Positions 43,940 to 52,400 of a stretch of 64,000 nucleotides of DNA are shown piece after piece. The stretch lies in assembly GCA_019911965.1 (NCBI GenBank), contig JAIOJF010000038.1, positions 159,233 to 223,232 on the forward strand. The letters are read 5' to 3'. Made by a program: the position numbers and the translations under genes. The notes beneath the pieces are model-generated. The model was not told where the DNA came from and did not search any database. It saw only the letters and a program-made list of their open reading frames with translations. Within the stretch, counting starts at the first letter, position 1; each line of letters begins with the position of its first letter. Source of the DNA: Paracoccaceae bacterium (GTDB lineage: Bacteria > Pseudomonadota > Alphaproteobacteria > Rhodobacterales > Rhodobacteraceae).

Positions 43940-45519
43940 GGCAGGCCACCCTCTTGCAATGTTTCGGCCAGATGGTCCGCAACCCGCAGGGCATTGGCGG
44001 CGATCAGCAGGCTGGGATTGACGCCGGTGGATGTCGGCATGAAGGAGGCATCCGCGACATGGAGGTTCCGGATCGAATGCGCCCGGCATTCAGGGTTCAG
44101 CACGCTGGTGGCCGGGTCATGCCCGAAGCTGAGGGTGCCCGACGCATGGCCGAAATTCGGCTCGGGCGCGCGGTTCAGGAACAATCGCGCCTGCCCGCGC
44201 AAGGAGCGGTTGATCGCGGCCCGGAACTGGCGACGGCGCGCCAGCAATTCCGGTGCGAAGTCGTAAGCGAAGTTCAGCGCCAGCGGGTCGCCGGGGCCGG
44301 GCAGTACGCGGTTGGTGCGGTAGGGCAGATCCTCCAGAATACCGGCAAACAGCGCCGCGCTGCCGAACAGGTTGGCGGCGATTCCGGCAGGCAGGCGTAT
44401 CAGGTGGCGCAGGGGCCTGATCCCCGCCAGTGGCGAGCGTTCGAATTGCAGGTTCAGGAAATGCAGGATTTCGCCGTAGGACGCGGAAATTCCCATCGCC
44501 TGCACCATGCCGAAGCGCGTGCCATCACGGTAGTAATGATCGCGCAGCGCGATGCCCTTGGCCACCCCGGCACCCGGGTCGCGCCGCCCGGGCCAGAGGG
44601 CGAACATCTCGGTCAGATGAAACATCAGGTTGCGCCCGACAAGGCCGTTTTCATTGGCGCAGCCATCGGGCCAATGCTCGGATTTCGAGGCCATGAGCAG
44701 CAAAGGCGAGGCCAGCGCCCCGGCGGCCAGCACATAAGCACGGGCCTTCAGGGCAAGGGTCTCGCCGCCCAGGCGGACCTCGACATGGCTGATCCGGTCA
44801 TGGCTGCCGCGCAAGGCGCGAACTTCGGCGCGGTCCAGCAAGGCGGCGCGACCGGTCGCCAAAGCCGGTTCCACCCCGGCAGATCGGCCATCCATCTTGC
44901 AGTCACGCGGGCATTTCCGCCCGAGGCAATTGGCGCAGCCGGGCAGGTTGCGCAAGGCCAGGTGGCCGCGATAGGGGTTCAGGCCCGCGCCGCGCAGCCG
45001 TTCCAGCAGGGCGGCATCGCCGGGCGGGATCGGCGGCGGTGGCTTCAACGCGCCGGGGGCGTCTGGCGACATCGGATCGGGCGTGCCGGATACCTCGAAC
45101 ACTCGCTCGGCTTCGGCGAAATAGGGGCGGAAAAGCGCGTGGCTGACCGGCCAGCCACCGGTCGGGTGCGGGCGCTCCGGGCTGTCATCCAGATCATGCG
45201 GTTCGGGACGTTCCAATGCGGCGGCGTAGAATACGGATGATCCACCTACGCCCGCGCCAAGGGGTGCGAAAAACTCGGTTGGCTTGCCGTTTAATTGCGC
45301 GGTTACCGGTGCTGGCCAATAGCCGTGCAGGCTGCGCGCGAAGGGATCGGCGATGGCGGCGTCGATGCCCTGCGCCTCGGCGCGTTTCCCCGCAGCACCC
45401 TTTTCGACAAACAGCACCGACAGGCCCTTTTCCGCCAGCCGCCGCCCGACCGTGCCACCGCCCATGCCGGTGCCGATGACGATCACGTCCCAGATGCGGC
45501 TGGTGATATCCTCAGTCAA
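43936..45519 (-). CDS. GMC family oxidoreductase
   Basis: The 527-residue flavoprotein has an N-terminal FAD fold VIVIGTGMGGGTVGRRLAEKG, a Cys-rich CANCLGRKCPRDCKMDG segment near residue 205, and the C-terminal GMC signature NFGHASGTLSFG with VADASFMPTSTGVNPSLLIAANA. It oxidises a primary or secondary alcohol with FAD. The start is TTG at 45519, supported by GGAGG six bases upstream, and overlaps the acyltransferase stop at 45512. It is the middle gene of a three-gene leftward operon. Confidence 0.92.
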   Translation of the reverse strand: MTEDITSRIWDVIVIGTGMGGGTVGRRLAEKGLSVLFVEKGAAGKRAEAQGIDAAIADPFARSLHGYWPAPVTAQLNGKPTEFFAPLGAGVGGSSVFYAAALERPEPHDLDDSPERPHPTGGWPVSHALFRPYFAEAERVFEVSGTPDPMSPDAPGALKPPPPIPPGDAALLERLRGAGLNPYRGHLALRNLPGCANCLGRKCPRDCKMDGRSAGVEPALATGRAALLDRAEVRALRGSHDRISHVEVRLGGETLALKARAYVLAAGALASPLLLMASKSEHWPDGCANENGLVGRNLMFHLTEMFALWPGRRDPGAGVAKGIALRDHYYRDGTRFGMVQAMGISASYGEILHFLNLQFERSPLAGIRPLRHLIRLPAGIAANLFGSAALFAGILEDLPYRTNRVLPGPGDPLALNFAYDFAPELLARRRQFRAAINRSLRGQARLFLNRAPEPNFGHASGTLSFGHDPATSVLNPECRAHSIRNLHVADASFMPTSTGVNPSLLIAANALRVADHLAETLQEGGLP

Positions 45520-47542
45520 GGGCGGCCTCCGCGATGGCGGTGGGTCGGCTCAGAACCGGGGCGAACAGATGCCGCAGCGCGATGGCGGCGCGGTTGGTCA
45601 CATGGTTGTTGTCGAAATAGTAACCCTTGCCCTTGATTACGGCGCGGCATTGGCTGTCATCACAAAGCGTCGGCCAGGTGTCGAGGAAGCGGATCGTGCC
45701 TTCAGCCTCCAGCCTTCGGAACGGGGCTTCGGAGGTTGCCGTCCGGGCCGCGAGATCGGCGCGGCTGACCGACATGATTTCCTCCAGCTCCGGCCCCGGC
45801 GACAGGCGGCCATGCGCCATGTCGCGCGCGATGATGCGCGAATCGTAGCGCGGAAGTTCCGGTGGCTGGCGCAGCACGAAGACCCGGGCGAACGACCCGG
45901 CCATCTCGCGGACCGATACCAGCGCCGCCTCGGCGAACAGCGCATCCTGGGCGTGCTGGCGGTAGGGGCTGCCCGGTTGGGCCGACAGGCGGATGGTGTT
46001 TTCACCGTCCAGCCCGGTGCCCGATCCGGTCGCGTAATAGGACCAGCGCCCGATCAGCAACAGCGTGTCAAAGCCGCTTTTGCCGTCGGCCAGTGCGGCG
46101 CGAATCCGGGTATTGGCACGGCTGCAATCGGCATCCTCGGCGCGGGTGGTGGTGTTTTCGGTCTTGTCGAGGTCGAACAGTGGCGGGCACCCCGCCCGCC
46201 ACAGGATCAGACCGGCGCGGCCCTGCTCATCGGCCGCCAGCGCCAGCCCGTCCATGAAGGCGCGCAGGTGCGAATCGCCCCAGATCAGCACTTCGGGGGG
46301 TTGGCCTTCGGGGCCGATGGCGCAGGTTTCTAGGCCGACGAAGGGGCCGGTTGCAGCGATGCTGCATCGGCTCCAGTCCTGCAGGAAATCCGCCGAAGCG
46401 TCGATATGCACCCGCACGTCCGGCGCGAACCGCGCTGGCAGGCCATCGGTGCGGTAGAGCGTGCCACCGGCCAGCAGCATCAGGGTTGAGGCCAGCGCCG
46501 CGCCACCGAACAGGGCCGGTTTGGGCAGCGCGGCCATGCGGCGCACCGGCAGTTCCACGAAGCGCCACGACGCCCAGGCCAGCGCGAAAGACACCAGCAG
46601 CCACAGGGCGGTGTCGGAATAGTCGGAATATCCGCCCAGCCGGTAGGAGGACAGCACCAGCACCGGCCAGTGCCAGAGGTAGAGCGAATAGGAAATCAGC
46701 CCGACAAACACCACCGGGCGCGCGCCCAGGGCGCGGTTGATCAGGTTGTCGTGACGCCCGTTCAGGATCAGCAGGCCCGCGCCGAGAACAGGCAGGATCG
46801 CCTGCCAGCCGGGAAAGCCCGGTCCTGCCTCGATGAAGGTAACGGCACCCAGAACCAGCGCCAGCCCGGCCCAGGACAGGACCGCCCCGAAGGCCCAGGT
46901 AAAGCGCCGCTCGAACCCCAGGATCGCCAGCAGGACGCCGGCCAGAAGCTCCCATGCGCGGAACGGGAACAGGTAGAAGGCGGCGGTCTGGGATATGTCG
47001 GTAAGAATGATACCGGCCACCAGCGAGGCCGCGAATAATGCCAGCAGCAGCGCCTTCAGAGCGCCGATAAAGCGCCCGGCCAGCAGGAACAACAGCGGCA
47101 GGAATATGTAGAACTGCTCTTCTACCGACAGCGACCAGGTATGCAGCAGCGCCTTGTCGGCGGCGGCGCTGTCGAAATACCCAGATTGGCGGTAGAACAA
47201 TACGTTGGACAGATAGAGCGTCGAGGCGATCAGCGCCTTGCCGAATTCGCGGAACTCGAACGGCAGCAGGATCGCCCAGGCGGCCAGAAACGTGACGGCG
47301 GCCATCACGAAATAGGCCGGGGCCAGACGGCGGATGCGGCGGGCATAGAAGGCCAGCAGAGACACCCGCCCGCTGGTGCGTTTCTCCCGCCAGAGAATGC
47401 CGCCGATCAGAAAACCCGAGATGACAAAGAAGATATCGACACCGACAAAACCGCCGCCGAAACCCGGCAGGGCGAAATGATAGGCCACCACCGACAGGAC
47501 CGCGATGGCCCGCAATCCGTCGATTTCCCTGCGATACTCCAT
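45512..47542 (-). CDS. OafB-like acyltransferase: acyltransferase-3 membrane domain with C-terminal SGNH domain
   Basis: The 676-residue protein has an acyltransferase-3 domain with about ten helices (YRREIDGLRAIAVLSVVAYH at the N terminus, FVGVDIFFVISGFLIG) and a periplasmic SGNH domain from about residue 380 with GDSH near 422-425 and the catalytic Asp644/His647 in FDNNHV. It moves an acetyl group from the cytosol to polysaccharide in the periplasm. It begins the operon with GMC and SDR genes and so probably O-acetylates the polymer of this locus. Confidence 0.95.
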   Translation of the reverse strand: MEYRREIDGLRAIAVLSVVAYHFALPGFGGGFVGVDIFFVISGFLIGGILWREKRTSGRVSLLAFYARRIRRLAPAYFVMAAVTFLAAWAILLPFEFREFGKALIASTLYLSNVLFYRQSGYFDSAAADKALLHTWSLSVEEQFYIFLPLLFLLAGRFIGALKALLLALFAASLVAGIILTDISQTAAFYLFPFRAWELLAGVLLAILGFERRFTWAFGAVLSWAGLALVLGAVTFIEAGPGFPGWQAILPVLGAGLLILNGRHDNLINRALGARPVVFVGLISYSLYLWHWPVLVLSSYRLGGYSDYSDTALWLLVSFALAWASWRFVELPVRRMAALPKPALFGGAALASTLMLLAGGTLYRTDGLPARFAPDVRVHIDASADFLQDWSRCSIAATGPFVGLETCAIGPEGQPPEVLIWGDSHLRAFMDGLALAADEQGRAGLILWRAGCPPLFDLDKTENTTTRAEDADCSRANTRIRAALADGKSGFDTLLLIGRWSYYATGSGTGLDGENTIRLSAQPGSPYRQHAQDALFAEAALVSVREMAGSFARVFVLRQPPELPRYDSRIIARDMAHGRLSPGPELEEIMSVSRADLAARTATSEAPFRRLEAEGTIRFLDTWPTLCDDSQCRAVIKGKGYYFDNNHVTNRAAIALRHLFAPVLSRPTAIAEAALD

Positions 47543-47695
47543 GACCCCACGCCCTGATCAACCCGGCAAGCGCCCGAAAACGCCCGCGTCCCGCGCCGTT
47601 CTGCCGGATATTTCCGGCCAAATTATGAAATCACCGGGCAGACTTGCCCCAATTGGCCAAACCGGGAATAGTCGGCGGCGTAGCGTGCAGGGGCG

Positions 47696-48205
47696 ATGGC
47701 GATGAGTGATGACAGCAACGTATCGGCGGAATTGCCCGACTGGACGCGCGAGGCCGTGCGCCGGTTCTGGGATCCCGGCCCGAAGCTGTTACGCTCGATC
47801 CGGCGGTATCAGGCGGCGCGGTCGCGCGGGCACATGCTGGCGGCGAAATACTGGGTTCTGGTGCATCGCTTCTGGTCGGTGATCACGCAGAGCGAGATTC
47901 ACCTCCATACACGGATTGAGGGCGGCCTGAGGCTGCCGCATCCGACCGGGATCATCATCCACCCGGAATCTGTCATCGGGCCGAATTGCATGATCTTTCA
48001 TCAGGTTACCCTGTCCAGCCCGGTGACTTTGGGCGGCCATGTCGATATCGGGGCAGGGGCCAAGCTGCTGGGGCCGCTTACGATTGGCGATCATGTCAGG
48101 ATCGGGGCCAATGCGGTGGTAACTGGCGATGTGGCCAGCGGCGAGACGGTGGCGGGCATTCCGGCGCGTCCCGTCAAGGCGGCGAGATCAGCGGATCAGG
48201 CGTAG
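47696..48205 (+). CDS. Hexapeptide-repeat acyltransferase (serine-acetyltransferase-like)
   Basis: The 169-residue protein has an N-terminal helical part and a left-handed beta-helix from about residue 75 (IHPESVIGPNCMIFHQVTLS, GGHVDIGAGAKLLGPLTIG, ANAVVTGDV). Its shape matches CysE-like and polysaccharide-locus acetyltransferases such as EpsC/WcaB, including the final IPARPVK. It likely acetylates a sugar or amino-sugar precursor in the cytosol. It lies 153 bp from the divergent OafB-like gene and overlaps the 3' end of the leftward GT4 by 10 bases. ATG 47702 is an alternative start. Confidence 0.88.
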   Translation: MAMSDDSNVSAELPDWTREAVRRFWDPGPKLLRSIRRYQAARSRGHMLAAKYWVLVHRFWSVITQSEIHLHTRIEGGLRLPHPTGIIIHPESVIGPNCMIFHQVTLSSPVTLGGHVDIGAGAKLLGPLTIGDHVRIGANAVVTGDVASGETVAGIPARPVKAARSADQA

Positions 48206-49494
48206 GAATGCGGGCCAAGCGGTGCGCCGTCCAGCACCGCGTGATAGATGGCAATCGTGCGCTCGGCCTTGATCGACCACGGGTAATAGCCGGCGGCATA
48301 GGCACGCGCCGCCTCGCCGATGGCGGCCAGATCGACACGGGCTTCGGCGCAATCCTCCATCGCGCGGCGATAGCTGTCGGCCATCCCGTCGACCGATGCC
48401 AGGGGTACGGTGATGCCGCGCCCCGATCCGGCCAGATAACCCGGCGCACCGTAATCCGCACAAATCGCCACCATGCCCGACGCCATCGCCTCGATCACCA
48501 CGCCGGCCCCCAATTCGCGGATCGAGGGGAAGACGAAGACGTCGTGATCGCGCATCATCGCCGCCACCCCGGCCTGGCTGTGACGGCCGGCCATATGCAC
48601 GCAATCCGCCAGCCCGTGTTCGGCAATCAGGGCCTCCAGCCTTGGCTGTTCCGGCCCGTCGCCGATGATGGTCAGGCGGTGGCGGCGCAGGACGGGTGAG
48701 GCGGCGAAGGCGCGCACCACCACCTCGGGCAGCTTGTAGGGCACCAGCCGCCCGGCATAGAGGAATTTCAAGCCCTTGCCGCGTTTTCCCGCAAGGGCGG
48801 CCCCTTGTGCGTTGAAGATCGCCGGATCGAAACCGATTTCCGGCACCATCACGATCCGGCGCGGATCGGCGCGGCCAAGGTCGCGGATCGTGTGGTCGAA
48901 CCCCGCCAGGATCGCCGTTGGCTTGGTCTGGGTGCTGCGCGCATAGGGCAGGAATTTGTAGAAATCGCGCAGGATCCGCAGGCGTTCCTTTTCGCGTTTC
49001 TGTTCGGCTGCAAACTGGCGCGGCCAGGGCAGGTTGCCGTTCAGCGGGCCGATCACGAAGGGTACCGGGCAGCGTTTGGCGATATAGCTCGGCAGGGTCG
49101 GCGACATCGGCGTGATCCGGTGCACGATATCAAAGGCACCTGATTTCAGCGCACGGCGGAAATGCCGCCAGACTTTCCATTCAAACGCCAGATAGGGCAG
49201 GTAGGCCATGATCATGCCGGTCGACCAGGCCACCGAATCGCCGCCACGCAGGAAGGTGGCCAGCCGGTACATCGGTGCGGCAATCGCCTCGGTATCGAGG
49301 TAGACCACGTTCAAGGGGCTGCCGGCCTTTTCGATATTCTCGCGGTTGCGGATATGGGTGGCTACGGTCACATCGCAGGTTTTCGCCAGTTCCAGCGCGT
49401 ATTTGTAGCCGACAATCGGCAGCGACGGCCAGTCGGGATTGCACTCATCCGCCAGGATCAGCACCTTCAGCCGGATGGCATCACCCTTTGTCAC
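48196..49494 (-). CDS. Glycosyltransferase family 4
   Basis: The protein has 432 residues from GTG 49494, which has GGGAG seven bases upstream; ATG 49512 is in frame but lacks such a site. It has the GT-B fold with N-terminal LKVLILADECNPDWPSLP and C-terminal KFLYAGRLVPYKLPEVVVRAF, GDGPEQPRLEAL and the E-x7-E motif in FPSIRELGAGVVIEAMASG. It adds a sugar to a growing lipid-linked chain. It is probably co-transcribed with the Wzy-like gene upstream on the same strand. Confidence 0.88.
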   Translation of the reverse strand: MTKGDAIRLKVLILADECNPDWPSLPIVGYKYALELAKTCDVTVATHIRNRENIEKAGSPLNVVYLDTEAIAAPMYRLATFLRGGDSVAWSTGMIMAYLPYLAFEWKVWRHFRRALKSGAFDIVHRITPMSPTLPSYIAKRCPVPFVIGPLNGNLPWPRQFAAEQKREKERLRILRDFYKFLPYARSTQTKPTAILAGFDHTIRDLGRADPRRIVMVPEIGFDPAIFNAQGAALAGKRGKGLKFLYAGRLVPYKLPEVVVRAFAASPVLRRHRLTIIGDGPEQPRLEALIAEHGLADCVHMAGRHSQAGVAAMMRDHDVFVFPSIRELGAGVVIEAMASGMVAICADYGAPGYLAGSGRGITVPLASVDGMADSYRRAMEDCAEARVDLAAIGEAARAYAAGYYPWSIKAERTIAIYHAVLDGAPLGPHSYA

Positions 49495-49589
49495 GTTTCC
49501 CACTCCCAGCATAGGCCCAAGATCGCGGGCCGCGCCCTGTTGCCATGAAAATGTGGTGAAAACCGGGCGGTGCGGGAAAAATTGCCACC

Positions 49590-51089
49590 TCAGATATGGG
49601 TGCGTTTGCGTGGTGCGGGTGGGTCCGGGGCGGCAAGGTGGCGCGAGGTCTTGCGCAGGCTTTCGGCATAGCCCAGCAGCGCCCCGGCCATCAGCCAGGT
49701 CATCGGCGTTACTGTCGCATTTGGCAGAAGGTCTATGATATTGACCCCCAGCAACAGCGCCAGCACCCCGGCGAAGGGCGATATCGCGGCCGGTCCCAGC
49801 CGCCTCGTTTCGCGCCACAACAGGAACAGGGGCATCGCCAGCAGGCTGAATTCCGCCAGGAATCCGACCCAGCCATAGACCCCGAAGGTGATGATCCAGC
49901 GCCCGTCGGTCACCGATTCGATGGTGCCGGACCCCGGATCGCGGATATGGTTGCGCCCCCAGCTTCCCCAGCCGAACAGCGGCTTTTCGTTGGCCCGCTG
50001 CATCAGCAAATCTTCGTTGTCGAAGCGGAAGGCGAGCGAGCCGGCGCGTTCGGCGCTGACCTTGCCGGCCTGTTGCAGCATCCAGTCCACCGGCACCAGA
50101 TCCACCCCCTTGGCCATCGGATAGGCAATCGCAAGCGCCGCCAGCAATGCGGCGATGCGGATCTGCGCCCGCACGCCCAGAAACCAGACCAGCGGCACCA
50201 GGAACACCGCGTAAAGAAACGATGCCAGCGTCTTGCTGAGCGCCAGCGTCGCCGCCAGCCAGGCGGTGGCGAACATCAGCGCCAGATTGCCGGTTTTTTC
50301 GGAATGCCGCCAGAACGCCACCGTCGCCACGGTCGCGGTCATGATGAAAAACGCCACCCAGATGCCGTGATTGAGGAACACGATGGCACGAAAACCCCCG
50401 GCGCGGACCATCTGTTCAAACACGTGCTGGAAATAGCCATAGACCCAGATATTCAGTTGCGGGCTGAGGCGGATTTCAAGCAATACCGGAAGTGAATAGA
50501 CCAGCCCGGTCAGCATGAAGGCGCGCAGCAGTTCAACCTGGGCGGCGGCCTCGAACAGAAAACGCCGTGCCAGCAGAAAACCGACCAGGATCAGGGCTTG
50601 CGTCAGCGGCAGGGCGATGGCGTCGCGCAGGTAAAGGCCACGGATCGCCATTTGCTGAAACACCAGCGGCTCGGGATTGTTCAGCACGGTCAATGCCGGG
50701 CTGAACACGAAGACAAACGCCGCCAACCGCGCCGCCCGTGAATCCGGCAAAGGGATGGTATTGCGCAAGCGCCGCAACAGGCCAATGTAATTGGCCGGGT
50801 TCAGGAACTGGAACGGCAGATCGCGCAGCCGGAAACGCCGCGTGATCCTGCCAACAGCTGCCTCGGCTGGCAGATAGGCGCAGATCAGAAGCGCCGTCAG
50901 TTGTGGGATGCTGGATTTTTCCAGCGGCGGCAGCAGCGGCAGATCGAATGCCGCAGGCAAGGGCGGCAGCACCAGATAGGCCACCATGATCGACCAGATC
51001 AGCGCCTTGGCCGGCGTATAGCGGCGAAACAGCGCCAGCGAGACCAGCGGCCAGATGGCCAGCATGAAAAGGGCGAAAGCGTTCGGCAT
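49590..51089 (-). CDS. Wzy/O-antigen-ligase-like polysaccharide polymerase membrane protein
   Basis: The 499-residue protein starts at ATG 51089 (MPNAFALFMLAIWPLVSLALF) and has about 11 helices with a large hydrophilic loop near residues 370-420 (FRFDNEDLLMQRANEKPLFGWGSWG), the layout of Wzy polymerases and O-antigen ligases. It would join repeat units in the periplasm. The open frame extends to 52178, but that part lies antisense to the Gfo/Idh/MocA gene and is compositionally not membrane-like, so it is rejected. No start with a strong ribosome binding site is seen; the first membrane helix fixes this choice. Confidence 0.85.
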   Translation of the reverse strand: MPNAFALFMLAIWPLVSLALFRRYTPAKALIWSIMVAYLVLPPLPAAFDLPLLPPLEKSSIPQLTALLICAYLPAEAAVGRITRRFRLRDLPFQFLNPANYIGLLRRLRNTIPLPDSRAARLAAFVFVFSPALTVLNNPEPLVFQQMAIRGLYLRDAIALPLTQALILVGFLLARRFLFEAAAQVELLRAFMLTGLVYSLPVLLEIRLSPQLNIWVYGYFQHVFEQMVRAGGFRAIVFLNHGIWVAFFIMTATVATVAFWRHSEKTGNLALMFATAWLAATLALSKTLASFLYAVFLVPLVWFLGVRAQIRIAALLAALAIAYPMAKGVDLVPVDWMLQQAGKVSAERAGSLAFRFDNEDLLMQRANEKPLFGWGSWGRNHIRDPGSGTIESVTDGRWIITFGVYGWVGFLAEFSLLAMPLFLLWRETRRLGPAAISPFAGVLALLLGVNIIDLLPNATVTPMTWLMAGALLGYAESLRKTSRHLAAPDPPAPRKRTHI

Positions 51090-51278
51090 GGCCTGTCGTG
51101 TTGTTGTTATCGGTGCCTCGGGAGCGAAGTATAGCAGGCCGGTCGCGCCCTGTCGCCGGGGTATGGCTCCAGCCGCCAAATGCTTTGCCCGGGCAGCCAC
51201 AACGCCCGCGTTTCGCCATTGTTTCGCCTGATTGGCCGGGCAGGATGGAGGCTGTTTCGGGTTGAGGCTGGGGGCCGC

Positions 51279-52400
51279 ATGACGGCGCTTGCAATCATCG
51301 GATGCGGTTTCGTAGCGGACCTTTACATGGCGTCGCTGGCGAAACACGCAAATCTGTCCGTCGTGCGGGTCTTTGATCGGGACCCGGCGCGCCTGTCGGC
51401 TTTTGCGGCGCATTGGCGGCTTGACAAGGCGGATACGCTTGACGGTTTGCTGGCGGGTCTGCCGAAGGGCTGCATCATCCTGAACCTGACCAATCCGCAT
51501 GCGCATTACGAGGTGTCCAAGGCCTGTCTTGCGGCGGGATTTCACGTCTATTCCGAAAAGCCCCTGGCGATGGATTTGGATCAGGCCCGCGATCTGCATG
51601 CGCTGGCGGCCCGGCAAGGCGTGTTGCTGGCCTCGGCCCCGTGTTCGGTGCTGGGCGAGGCGGCACAGGTGCTGGCGGGCGCGGTGCGCGACGGCGTGGC
51701 CGGGCGGCCAAGGCTGGTTTACGCCGAACTGGATGACGGGTTCATCCCGCAGGCACCCTATGAGGATTGGCGCAGCGCCAGCGGTGCGCCCTGGCCCTAC
51801 GGGGATGAATTCCGGGTCGGCTGCACACTGGAACATGCGGGATATTACCTGACATGGCTGGTGGCGATGTTCGGGCCGGTGGTGCGGGTGGTTGCCGCCT
51901 CGGCTGAACTGGTCGAGGCCAAGCCGGGCGGCGGCGGGGCGTCGGATTTCTCGGTCGCGGTGCTGTTTTTTGCGGATGGCGTGGTGGCGCGGCTGACCTG
52001 TTCGATCATCGCACCGCACGATCACCGCATCCGGGTGATCGGCGACAAGGGAGTGTTGGCGGTCCGCCGGGCCTGGGACAATGCGGCCAAGGTCAGGTTT
52101 CATCGCCGCCTGCGGCTGCGGCGGCGGCTGATCGACCTGCCCGTCGGGCGGCGTATCCGGCCAAGGGGTGCGACGCATCCCAAGGTTGCGCGAACCGGGG
52201 CTGCGGCGATGAATTTCGCGCTTGGCCCGGCTGAAATGGCCGCTTCATTGGCGGAAGGACGGCCCTGCCGCCTGTCGGCGGATTTCGCGCTGCACCTGAC
52301 CGAGGTGACGCTGGCGATCCAGAATTCCGGCGATCATTCGGACGCACAGGTGATGACGACAAGCTGCGAGAAGCCGGAGGCGATGTCATGGCTGGCCTGA
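51279..52400 (+). CDS. Gfo/Idh/MocA family oxidoreductase
   Basis: This 373-residue NAD(P)-dependent sugar oxidoreductase begins at ATG 51279 (MTALAIIGCGFVADLYMASLAK, Rossmann loop). The conserved EKPLAMD motif lies near residue 92, and the C-terminal alpha/beta dimer domain covers about 125-373. The family oxidises or dehydrates nucleotide sugars or inositol-type cyclic alcohols. It lies 189 bp from the divergent Wzy-like gene. Its stop overlaps the next gene by 13 bases, so it begins a rightward operon reaching 57,683. Confidence 0.9.
   Translation: MTALAIIGCGFVADLYMASLAKHANLSVVRVFDRDPARLSAFAAHWRLDKADTLDGLLAGLPKGCIILNLTNPHAHYEVSKACLAAGFHVYSEKPLAMDLDQARDLHALAARQGVLLASAPCSVLGEAAQVLAGAVRDGVAGRPRLVYAELDDGFIPQAPYEDWRSASGAPWPYGDEFRVGCTLEHAGYYLTWLVAMFGPVVRVVAASAELVEAKPGGGGASDFSVAVLFFADGVVARLTCSIIAPHDHRIRVIGDKGVLAVRRAWDNAAKVRFHRRLRLRRRLIDLPVGRRIRPRGATHPKVARTGAAAMNFALGPAEMAASLAEGRPCRLSADFALHLTEVTLAIQNSGDHSDAQVMTTSCEKPEAMSWLA

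Noticed and set aside
51090..52178. N-terminal extension of the Wzy-like frame
   Set aside because: It lies antisense to the Gfo/Idh/MocA gene and is basic and soluble in character; the membrane protein begins at 51089.
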